A DNA stretch of 29,070 nucleotides from Saccoglossus kowalevskii (Eukaryota; Hemichordata; Enteropneusta; Harrimaniidae), in NCBI RefSeq assembly GCF_000003605.2, contig NW_003140102.1, forward strand, positions 1 through 29,070. Direction: 5' to 3'. The notes below the pieces were generated by a model. It was not told the DNA's origin, searched no databases, and was given only the letters and a program-made list of their open reading frames with translations. Of the stretch, positions 1 to 11,341 are shown piece by piece. How positions within the stretch are numbered: position 1 is the stretch's first letter; each line of letters starts with the position of its first letter. The position numbers and the translations under genes were made by a program.

Positions 1-1500
1 TCATCATGCATTCAGGTATGCAAAACACATGATATGCATTCAGGTCTACAAAACACATGACATGCATTCAGGTCTACAAAACACATGACATGCATTCAGG
101 TTTACAAAACACATGACATGCATTCAGGTCTACAAAACACATGATATACATTCACGTCTACAAAACACATGACATGCATTCAGGTCTACAAAACACATAA
201 CATGCATTCAGGTCTACAAAACACATGATATACATTCAGGTCTACAAAACACATGATATACATTAATGTTTACAAAACACATGATATACATTCAGGTCTA
301 CAAAACACATGATATGCATTGATGTCCACAAAACACATGATATACATTCAGGTCTACAAAACACATGATATACATTCAGGTCTACAAAACACATGATATG
401 CATTAATGTCTACAAAACACATGATATACATTCAGGTCGACAAAACACATGATATACATTCAGGTCTACAAAACCCATGATATGCATTAATGTCCACAAA
501 ACACATGATATAGATTCAGGTCTACAAAACACATGATATAGATACAGGTCTACAAAACACATGATATACAATCAGGTCTACAAAACACATGATATACATT
601 CAGGTCTACAAAACACATGATATACATTCAGGTCTACAAAACACATGATATAGATTCAGGTCTACAAAACACATGATATACATTCACGTCTACAACACAC
701 ATGATATGCATTCACGTTTACAAAACACATGATATGCATTCAGTATGCAAAACACATGATATGCATTCAGTCTACAAAACACATGACATGCATTCAGTCT
801 ACAAAACACATGACATGCATTCAGGTTTACAAAATACATGACATGCATTCAGGTTACAAAACACATGATATACATCAGGTCTACAAACACATGATATACA
901 TTCAGGTTACAAAACTCATGATATGCATTCAGATTTACAAAACACATGACATGCATTCAGGTTTACAAAACACATGACATGCATTCAGGTTACAAATTAC
1001 ATGATATACATTCAGGTTACAAAACACATGACATGCATTCAGGTCTACAAAAGACATGATATACATTCACGTCTACAAAACACATGACATGCATTCAGGT
1101 CTACAAAACACATGATATACATTCACGTCTACAAAACACATGACATGCATTCAGGTCTACAAAACACATGATATACATTCAGGTCTACAAAACACATGAT
1201 ATACATTAATGTTTACAAAACACATGATATACATTCAGGTCTACAAAACACATGATATGCATTGATGTCCACAAAACACATGATATACATCCAGGTCTAC
1301 AAAACACATGATATACATTCAGGTCTACAAAACACATGATATGCATTGATGTCTACAAAACACATGATATACATTAAGGTCTACAAAACACATGATATAC
1401 ATTCAGGTCTACAAAACACATGATATACATTCAGGTCTACAAAACACATGATATAGATTCAGGTCTACAAAACACATGATATACATCCAGGTCTACAACA
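1..1500. repeat. Segment S0: array left part, before first L1
   Basis: This stretch has no CGCATG landmark. Positions about 90-730 are colinear with about 18034-18674 at a constant offset of 17,944: CACGTC-type monomer at 150 and 18094, GTCGAC at 436 and 18380, AAACCC at 471 and 18415, GATACAGG at 541 and 18485. From 742 the copy becomes rich in 1-bp losses. L2 (AAATTAC) lies at 994. From there to the segment end it matches about 13127-13634, including a TTAAGG monomer at 1374, exactly 127 bp before the next L1. The first 20 bases include a TCATCATG variant not seen elsewhere. Confidence 0.85.
742..1016. other. Indel-dense patch 1, probable consensus errors
   Basis: Against its paralogue near 18688-18960, this patch shows CAGTATGC for CAGGTATGC, CAGTCTAC (twice) for CAGGTCTAC, GGTTAC for GGTTTAC, ACATCAGG for ACATTCAGG and ACAAACAC for ACAAAACAC. 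Those are single-base losses inside GG, TTT, TT or AAAA runs. The preceding 640 bp align to the same paralogue without net length change. The pattern resembles homopolymer-length miscalls of long-read consensus, but real local indels are possible. The 27-bp monomers created here open the forward reading frame at 729-977, which I do not regard as a gene. Confidence 0.6.
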
Positions 1501-3039
1501 CGCATGACATGCATTCAGGTTTACAAAACACATGATATGCATCCAGGTCTACAAAACACATGACATGCATTCAGGTCTACAAAACACATGACATGCATTC
1601 AGGTTTACAAAACACATCACATGCATTCAGGTTTACAAAACACATGACATGCATTCAGGTTTACAAAACACATGACATGCATTCAGGTTTACAAAACACA
1701 TGATATACATTCAGGTCTACAAAACACATGATATACATTCAGGTTTACAAAACTCATGATATGCATTCAGATTTACAAAACACATGACATGCATTCAGGT
1801 TTACAAAACACATGACATGCATTCAGGTCTACAAATTACATGATATACATTCAGGTCTACAAAACACATGATATACATTCAGGTCTACAAAAGACATGAT
1901 ATACATTCACGTCTACAAAACACATGACATGCATTCAGGTCTACAAAACACATGATATACATTCACGTCTACAAAACACATGACATGCATTCATGTCTAC
2001 AAAACACATAACATGCATTCAGGTCTACAAAACACATGATATACATTCAGGTCTACAAAACACATGATATACATTAATGTTTACAAAACACATGATATAC
2101 ATTCAGGTCTACAAAACACATGATATGCATTGATGTCTACAAAACACATGATATACATTCAGGTCTACAAAACACATGATATACATTCAGGTCTACAAAA
2201 CACATGATATACATTCAGGTCTACAAAACACATGATATACATTCAGGTCTACAAAACACATGATATACATTCAGGTCTACACAACTCATGATATACATTC
2301 AGGTCTACAAAACACATGATATACATTCAGGTCTACAAAACACATGATATACATTCAGGTCTACAAAACACATGATATACATTCAGGTCTACAAAACACA
2401 TGATATACATTCAGGTCTACAAAACACATGATATACATCCAGGTCTACAAAACACATGATATACATTCACGTCTACAAACACATGACATGCATTCAGGTC
2501 TACAAAACACACAACATGCATTCAGGTCTACAAAACACATGATATACATTCAGGTCTACAAAACACATGATATACATTAATGTTTACAAAACACATGATA
2601 TACATTCAGGTCTACAAAACACATGATATGCATTGATGTCCACAAAACACATGATATACATCCAGGTCTACAAAACACATGATATACATTCAGGTCTACA
2701 AAACACATGATATGCATTGATGTCTACAAAACACATGATATACATTCAGGTCTACAAAACACATGATATACATTCAGGTCTACAAAACACATGATATACA
2801 TTCAGGTCTACAAAACACATGATATACATTCAGGTCTACAAAACACATGATATACATTCAGGTCTACACAACTCATGATATACATTCAGGTCTACAAAAC
2901 ACATGATATACATTCAGGTCTACAAAACACATGATATACATTCAGGTCTACAAAACACATGATATACATTCAGGTCTACAAAACACATGATATACATTCA
3001 GGTCTACAAAACACATGATATACATCCAGGTCTACAACA
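1501..3039. repeat. Segment S1: module A with tandemly duplicated tail
   Basis: It starts at L1; L2 is at 1833, the standard 332 bp later. A TCATGTC monomer at 1991 (L1+490) places this copy in the same subgroup as those starting at 20154, 23989 and 27934. Around 2126 a single TTGATGTCTAC monomer replaces the usual pair, the same 84-bp shortening found at 23989 and 27934. The tail is then repeated: TTAATG monomers lie at 2074 and 2577, 503 bp apart, which is 18 monomers minus the 1-bp loss at about 2478. Length 1539 bp, 55 monomers minus 1. Confidence 0.85.
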
Positions 3040-5222
3040 CGCATGACATGGATTCAGGTTTACAAAACACATGATATGCATCCAGGTCTACAAAACACAT
3101 GACATGCATTCAGGTCTACAAAACACATGACATGCATTCAGGTTTACTAAACACATCACATGCATTCAGGTTTACAAAACACATGACATGCATTCAGGTT
3201 TACAAAACACATGACATGCATTCAGGTTTACAAAACACATGATATACATTCAGGTCTACAAAACACATGATATACATTCAGGTTTACAAAACTCATGATA
3301 TGCATTCAGATTTACAAAACACATGACATGCATTCAGGTTTACAAAACACATGACATGCATTCAGGTCTACAAATTACATGATATACATTCAGGTCTACA
3401 AAACACATGATATACATTCAGGTCTACAAAAGACATGACATACATTAATGTTTACAAAACACATGATATACATTCAGGTCTACAAAACACATGATATGCA
3501 TTAATGTCCACAAAACACATGATATACATCCAGGTCTACAAAACACATGATATACATTCAGGTCTACAAAACTCATGATATGCATTAATGTCTACAAAAC
3601 ACATGATATACATTCAGGTCTACAAAACACATGATATACATTCAGGTCTACAACACACATGATGATATACATTCAGGTCTACTCAACTCATGATATACAT
3701 TCAGGTCTACAAAACACATGATATACATTCAGGTCTACAAAACACATGATATACATTCAGGTCTACAAAAAAACATGATATACATTCAGGTCGACACAAC
3801 TCATGATATACATTCAGGTTTACAAAACACATGATATACATTCAGGTCTACAGCACACATGATATGCATTCAGGTTTACAAAACATATGCATTCAGGTCT
3901 GCAAAACACATGAAATGCATTCAGGTCTACAAAACACATGACATGCATTCAGGTCTACAAAACACATGGCATGCATTCAGGTTTACAAAACACATGACAT
4001 GCATTCAGGTTTACAAAACACATGACATGCATTCAGGTTTACAAAACACATGATATACATTCAGGTCTACAAAACACATGATATACATTCAGGTTTAAAA
4101 AACTCATGATATGCATTCAGGTTTACAAAACACATGATATGCATTCAGGTCTACAAAACACATGATATACATTCAGGTCTACAAAACACATGACATGCAT
4201 TCAGGTCTACAAAACACATGCTATACATTCAGGTCTACAAAACACATGATATACATTCAGGTCTACAAAACACATGATATACATTCAGGTCTACACAACT
4301 CATGATATACATTCAGGTCTACAACACACATGATATACATTCAGGTCTACAAAACACATGATATGCATTCAGGTCTACAACACACATGATATGCATCCAG
4401 GTCTACAAAACTCATGATATGCATTCAGGTCTACAACACACATGATATGCATCCAGGTCTACAAAACTCATGATATGCATTCAGGTCTACAAAGCACATG
4501 ACATGCATTCAGGTCTACAAAACTCATGATATACATTCAGGTCTACAACACACATGATATGCATTCAGGTTTACAAAACACATGACATGCATTCAGGTCT
4601 ACAAAACACATGATATACATTCACGTCTACAAAACACATGACATGCATTCAGGTCTACAAAACACATAACATGCATTCAGGTCTACAAAACACATGATAT
4701 ACATTCAGGTCTACAAAACACATGATATACATTAATGTTTACAAAACACATGATATACATTCAGGTCTACAAAACACATGATATGCATTGATGTCCACAA
4801 AACACATGATATACATCCAGGTCTACAAAACACATGATATACATTCAGGTCTACAAAACACATGATATGCATTGATGTCTACAAAACACATGATATACAT
4901 TCAGGTCTACAAAACACATGATATACATTCAGGTCTACAAAACACATGATATACATTCAGGTCTACAAAACACATGATATACATTCAGGTCTACAAAACA
5001 CATGATATACATTCAGGTCTACACAACTCATGATATACATTCAGGTCTACAAAACACATGATATACATTCAGGTCTACAAAACACATGATATACATTCAG
5101 GTCTACAAAACACATGATATACATTCAGGTCTACAAAACACATGATATACATTCAGGTCTACAAAACACATGATATAGATTCAGGTCTACAAAACACATG
5201 ATATACATCCAGGTCTACAACA
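3040..5222. repeat. Segment S2: A/B hybrid ending in partial module B
   Basis: It has both L5 (3144, L1+104) and L2 (3372, L1+332). A rare GACATACATTAATG junction follows near 3436. This junction recurs only near 16628, so 3040-3790 pairs with 16262-16981; the two differ by one monomer and a GATGAT 3-bp duplication near 3660. L6 is at 3790 and L3 at 3884, here 2 bp shorter than in other copies (AAAACATATGC for AAAACACATATGC). L4 is missing: L3 to the TGCTATA monomer (4219) is 335 bp against 559 bp in the next copy, a difference of exactly 8 monomers. AAAGCAC is at 4491. Confidence 0.8.
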
Positions 5223-7263
5223 CGCATGACATGCATTCAGGTTTACAAAACACATGATATGCATCCAGGTCTACAAAACACATGACATGCATTCAGGTCT
5301 ACAAAACACATGACATGCATTCAGGTTTACTAAACACATCACATGCATTCAGGTTTACAAAACACATGACATGCATTCAGGTTTACAAAACACATGACAT
5401 GCATTCAGGTTTACAAAACACATGATATACATTCAGGTCTACAAAACACATGATATACATTCAGGTCTACAAAACTCATGATATGCATTAATGTCTACAA
5501 AACACATGATATACATTCAGGTCTACAAAACACATGATATACAATCAGGTCTACAAAACACATGATATACATTCAGGTCTACTCAACTCATGATATACAT
5601 TCAGGTCTACAAAACACATGATATGCATTCAGGTCTACAAAACACATGATATACATTCAGGTCTACAAAAAAACATGATATACATTCAGGTCGACACAAC
5701 TCATGATATACATTCAGGTCTACAAAACACATGATATACATTCAGGTCTACAAAACACATGATATACATTCTGGTCTACAAAACACATGATATACATTCA
5801 GGTCTACAAAACACATGATATACATTCAGGTCTACAAACACATGATATAGATTCAGGTTTACAAAACACATGATATACATTCAGGTCCACAGCACACATG
5901 ATATGCATTCAGGTTTACAAAACACATATGCATTCAGGTCTGCAAAACACATGAAATGCATTCAGGTCTACAAAACACATGACATGCATTCAGGTCTACA
6001 AAACACATGGCATGCATTCAGGTTTACAAAACACATGACATGCATTCAGGTTTACAAAACACATGACATGCATTCAGGTTTACAAAACACATGATATACA
6101 TTCAGGTCTACAAAACACATGATATACATTCAGGTTTAAAAAACTCATGATATGCATTCAGGTTTACAAAACACATGATATGCATTCAGGTCTACAAAAC
6201 ACATGATATACATTCAGGTCTACAAAACACATGACATGCATTCAGGTCTACATAACACATGACATGCATTCAGGGTAACAAAACACATGATATACATTCA
6301 GGTCTACAAAACACATGATATGCATTAATGTCCACAAAACACATGATATACATCCAGGTCTACAAAACACATGATATACATTCAGGTCTACAAAACACAT
6401 GATATGCATTAATGTCTACAAAACACATGATATACATTCAGGTCTACAAAACACATGATATACATTCAGGTCTACAAAACACATGCTATACATTCAGGTC
6501 TACAAAACACATGATATACATTCAGGTCTACAAAACACATGATATACATTCAGGTCTACACAACTCATGATATACATTCAGGTCTACAACACACATGATA
6601 TACATTCAGGTCTACAAAACACATGATATGCATTCAGGTCTACAACACACATGATATGCATCCAGGTCTACAAAACTCATGATATGCATTCAGGTCTACA
6701 ACACACATGATATGCATCCAGGTCTACAAAACTCATGATATGCATTCAGGTCTACAAAGCACATGACATGCATTCAGGTCTACAAAACTCATGATATACA
6801 TTCAGGTCTACAACACACATGATATGCATTCAGGTTTACAAAACACATGACATGCATTCAGGTCTACAAAACACATGATATACATTCACGTCTACAAAAC
6901 ACATGACATGCATTCAGGTCTACAAAACACATAACATGCATTCAGGTCTACAAAACACATGATATACATTCAGGTCTACAAAACACATGATATACATTAA
7001 TGTTTACAAAACACATGATATACATTCAGGTCTACAAAACACATGATATACATTCAGGTCTACACAACTCATGATATACATTCAGGTCTACAAAACACAT
7101 GATATACATTCAGGTCTACAAAACACATGATATACATTCAGGTCTACAAAACACATGATATACATTCAGGTCTACAAAACACATGATATACATTCAGGTC
7201 TACAAAACACATGATATAGATTCAGGTCTACAAAACACATGATATACATCCAGGTCTACAACA
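5223..7263. repeat. Segment S3: full module B
   Basis: Landmarks run in order: L1 5223, L5 5327, L6 5690, TTCTGG monomer 5771, CAGCACAC 5892 region, L3 5925, L4 6273, TGCTATA 6484, AAAGCAC 6756, next L1 7264. The copy at 24969-27010 has the same order and the same spacings to within 1 bp, because one AAAA run near 5837 is one base shorter here. Length 2041 bp, 73 monomers minus 3, the deficit coming from the 25-bp L3 monomer and small indels. It is one of the two best templates for module B. Confidence 0.88.
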
Positions 7264-8103
7264 CGCATGACATGCATTCAGGTTTACAAAACACATGATA
7301 TGCATCCAGGTCTACAAAACACATGACATGCATTCAGGTCTACAAAACACATGACATGCATTCAGGTTTACAAAACACATCACATGCATTCAGGTGTACA
7401 AAACACATGATATACATTCAGGTTTACAAAACTCATGATATGCATTCAGATTTACAAAACACATGACATGCATTCAGGTTTACAAAACACATGACATGCA
7501 TTCATGTCTACAAATTACATGATATACATTCAGGTCTACAAAACACATGATATACATTCAGGTCTACAAAAGACATGATATACATTCACGTCTACAAAAC
7601 ACATGACATGCATTCAGGTCTACAAAACACATGATATACATTCACGTCTACAAAACACATGACATGCATTCAGGTCTACAAAACACATAACATGCATTCA
7701 GGTCTACAAAACACATGATATACATTCAGGTCTACAAAACACATGGTATACATTAATGTTTACAAAACACATGATATACATTCAGGTCTACAAAACACAT
7801 GATATGCATTGATGTCCACAAAACACATGATATACATCCAGGTCTACAAAACACATGATATACATTCAGGTCTACAAAACACATGATACGCATTGATGTC
7901 TACAAAACACATGATATACATTCAGGTCTACAAAACACATGATATACATTCAGGTCTACACAACTCATGATATACATTCAGGTCTACAAAACACATGATA
8001 TACATTCAGGTCTACAAAACACATGATATACATTCAGGTCTACAAAACACATGATATAGATTCAGGTCTACAAAACACATGATATACATCCAGGTCTACA
8101 ACA
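7264..8103. repeat. Segment S4: shortened module A (A-prime)
   Basis: L2 lies only 248 bp after L1 (7512), three monomers fewer than standard. A GGTGTAC substitution near 7393 marks the edit. CACGTC monomers follow, then ACATAAC at 7685, TTAATGTTT, TTGATGTCC, CATCC and a GATACGC variant near 7886. ACATAAC to the next L1 is 419 bp, the same as before the L1 copies at 19482 and 27795. From about 7600 the copy is colinear with about 18978 onward at offset 11,378. Confidence 0.82.
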
Positions 8104-8243
8104 CGCATGACATGCATTCAGGTTTACAAAACACATGATATACATTCAGGTCTACAAAACACATGATATACATTCAGGTCTACAAAACACATGATATAGA
8201 TTCAGGTCCACAAAACACATGATATACATCCAGGTCTACAACA
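8104..8243. repeat. Segment S5: 140-bp tandem duplication of the L1 region
   Basis: Five monomers separate two L1 copies. The unit holds a GGTTTAC monomer, two plain ATATAC monomers, a TAGATT monomer with the rare GGTCCAC (near 8206) and a CATCC monomer leading into the second L1. The same 140-bp arrangement with the same GGTCCAC change occurs at 19482-19621 and 27795-27933, so the three share one duplication event that was later copied in larger blocks. Confidence 0.85.
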
Positions 8244-10173
8244 CGCATGACATGCATTCAGGTTTACAAAACACATGATATGCATCCAGGTCTACAAAAC
8301 ACATGACATGCATTCAGGTCTACAAAACACATGACATGCATTCAGGTTTACTAAACACATCACATGCATTCAGGTTTACAAAACACATCACATGCATTCA
8401 GGTTTACAAAACACATGACATGCATTCAGGTTTACAAAACACATGATATACATTCAGGTCTACAAAACACATGATATACATTCAGGTCTACAAAACTCAT
8501 GATATGCATTAATGTCTACAAAACACATGATATACATTCAGGTCTACAAAACACATGATATACAATCAGGTCTACAAAACACATGATATACATTCAGGTC
8601 TACTCAACTCATGATATACATTCAGGTCTACAAAACACATGATATACATTCAGGTCTACAAAACACATGATATACATTCAGGTCTACAAAAAAACATGAT
8701 ATACATTCAGGTCGACACAACTCATGATATACATTCAGGTCTACAAAACACATGATATACATTCAGGTCTACAAAACACATGATATACATTCTGGTCTAC
8801 AAAACACATGATATACATTCAGGTCTACAAAACACATGATATACATTCAGGTCTACAAAACACATGATATAGATTCAGGTTTACAAAACACATGATATAC
8901 ATTCAGGTCTACAGCACACATGATATGCATTCAGGTTTACAAAACACATATGCATTCAGGTCTGCAAAACACATGAAATGCATTCAGGTCTACAAAACAC
9001 ATGATATGCATTCAGGTCTACAAAACACATGGCATGCATTCAGGTTTACAAAACACATGACATGCATTCAGGTTTACAAAACACATGATATACATTCAGG
9101 TCTACAAAACACATGATATACATTCAGGTCTACACAACACATGATATACATTCAGGTCTACAACACACATGATATACATTCAGGTCTACAAAACACATGA
9201 TATGCATTCAGGTCTACAACACACATGATATGCATCCAGGTCTACAAAACTCATGATATGCATTCAGGTATACAACACACATGATATGCATCCAGGTCTA
9301 CAAAACTCATGATATGCATTCAGGTCTACAAAACACATGATATACATTCAGGTTTACAAAACTCATGATATGCATTCAGATTTACAAAACACATGACATG
9401 CATTCAGGTTTACAAAACACATGACATGCATTCAGGTCTACAAATTACATGATATACATTCAGGTCTACAAAACACATGATATACATTCAGGTCTACAAA
9501 AGACATGATATACATTCACGTCTACAAAACACATGACATGCATTCAGGTCTACAAAACACATGATATACATTCACGTCTACAAAACACATGACATGCATT
9601 CAGGTCTACAAAACACATAACATGCATTCAGGTCTACAAAACACATGATATACATTCAGGTCTACAAAACACATGATATACATTAATGTTTACAAAACAC
9701 ATGATATACATTCAGGTCTACAAAACACATGATATGCATTGATGTCCACAAAACACATGATATACATCCAGGTCTACAAAACACATGATATACATTCAGG
9801 TCTACAAAACACATGATATGCATTGATGTCTACAAAACACATGATATACATTCAGGTCTACAAAACACATGATATACATTCAGGTCTACAAAACACATGA
9901 TATACATTCAGGTCTACAAAACACATGATATACATTCAGGTCTACAAAACACATGATATACATTCAGGTCTACACAACTCATGATATACATTCAGGTCTC
10001 CAAAACACATGATATACATTCAGGTCTACAAAACACATGATATACATTCAGGTCTACAAAACACATGATATACATTCAGGTCTACAAAACACATGATATA
10101 CATTCAGGTCTACAAAACACATGATATAGATTCAGGTCTACAAAACACATGATATACATCCAGGTCTACAACA
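8244..10173. repeat. Segment S6: module B front joined to module A rear
   Basis: The B part has L5 8348, a doubled ACATCAC monomer (also at 19726), ACAATCAGG 8563, L6 8711, TTCTGG 8792 and L3 8947, so L1 to L6 is the standard 467 bp. After L3 and an ATGGCATG monomer the block breaks off, L4 is absent, and two CATCC-type pairs follow near 9230 and 9290. L2 at 9442 then begins an A tail; L2 to the next L1 is 732 bp, equal to 20486-21218 (offset 11,044). A private GGTCTCC change lies near 9998. Confidence 0.82.
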
Positions 10174-11341
10174 CGCATGACATGCATTCAGGTTTACAAA
10201 ACACATGATATGCATCCAGGTCTACAAAACACATGACATGCATTCAGGTCTACAAAACACATGACATGCATTCAGGTTTACTAAACACATCACATGCATT
10301 CAGGTTTACAAAACACATGACATGCATTCAGGTTTACAAAACACATGATATACATTCAGGTTTACAAAACACATGATATACATTCAGGTCTACAAACACA
10401 TGATATACATTCAGGTCTACAAAACTCATGATATGCATTAATGTCTACAAAACACATGATATACATTCAGGTCTACAAAACACATGATATACAATCAGAT
10501 CTACAAAACACATGATATACATTCAGGTCTACTCAACTCATGATATACATTCAGGTCTACAAAACACATGATATAGATTCAGGTTTACAAAACACATGAT
10601 ATACATTCAGGTCTACAGCACACATGATATGCATTCAGGTTTACAAAACACATATGCATTCAGGTCTGCAAAACACATGAAATGCATTCAGGTCTACAAA
10701 ACACATGACATGCATTCAGGTCTACAAAACACATGGCATGCATTCAGGTTTACAAAACACATGACATGCATTCAGGTTTACAAAACACATGACATGCATT
10801 CAGGTTTACAAAACACATGATATACATTCAGGTCTACAAAACACATGATATACATTCAGGTTTAAAAAACTCATGATATGCATTCAGGTTTACAAAACAC
10901 ATGATATGCATTCAGGTCTACAAAACACATGATATACATTCAGGTCTACAAAACACATGACATGCATTCAGGTCTGCATAACACATGACATGCATTCAGG
11001 GTAACAAAACACATGATATACATTCAGGTTACAAAACACATGATATGCATTAATGTCCACAAAACACATGATATACATCCAGGTCTACAAAACACATGAT
11101 TATACATTCAGGTCTACAAAACACATGATATGCATTAATGTCTACAAAACACATGATATACATTCAGGTCTACACAACTCATGATATACATTCAGGTTAC
11201 AAAACACATGATATACATTCAGGTTACAAAACACATGATATACATTCAGGTTACAAAACACATGATATACATTCAGGTTACAAAACACATGATATACATT
11301 CAGGTCTACAAAACACATGATATACATCCAGGTCTACAACA
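10174..11341. repeat. Segment S7: compressed module B
   Basis: L5 10278 is at the standard +104, but L6 and the TTCTGG monomer are missing, so L1 to L3 (10651) is 477 bp instead of about 703. L3 to L4 (10999) is 348 bp, identical to the copies at 5925, 22034 and 25672. The TTTAAAAAACTC monomer near 10860 and CTGCATAAC before L4 are present. After L4 the copy enters an indel-dense patch and closes early with a CATCC monomer. Length 1168 bp is 8 bp short of 42 monomers. Confidence 0.8.
11014..11300. other. Indel-dense patch 2 with a run of 27-bp monomers
   Basis: GGTTAC replaces GGTCTAC near 11029 and then at 11195, 11222, 11249 and 11276, exactly 27 bp apart, giving four 27-bp monomers in a row; an inserted T makes GATTATAC near 11100. 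Twenty-seven is a multiple of 3, so frames stay open on both strands (11138-11320 forward, 11142-11327 reverse) and would encode a 9-residue repeat, but this is a by-product. Either a local 27-bp variant spread here or a repeated deletion error was kept in the consensus; the paralogue at 6273 onward has GGTCTAC. Confidence 0.6.

Noticed and set aside
729-977. Forward open frame of 82 codons near the left end
   Set aside because: It lies inside indel patch 1, where 27-bp monomers avoid the normal TGA. The translation is only the satellite monomer read in shifting frames.
5870-6094. Seven near-identical 60-74-codon frames (3859, 5870, 8892, 10596, 12353, 21979, 25617) as a small-protein family
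   Set aside because: Each coincides with the L3 and ATGGCATG monomers that delete or change the recurrent TGA. The DNA outside the frame is equally conserved, and no ribosome-binding, promoter or codon-bias evidence is present.
11142-11327. Reverse-strand frames (11142-11327, 13888-14118, 28095-28313) encoding Cys/Tyr-rich repeats
   Set aside because: They exist only where 27-bp or otherwise length-altered monomers cluster in the suspected error patches. Plain monomers carry TAG and TGA on this strand.
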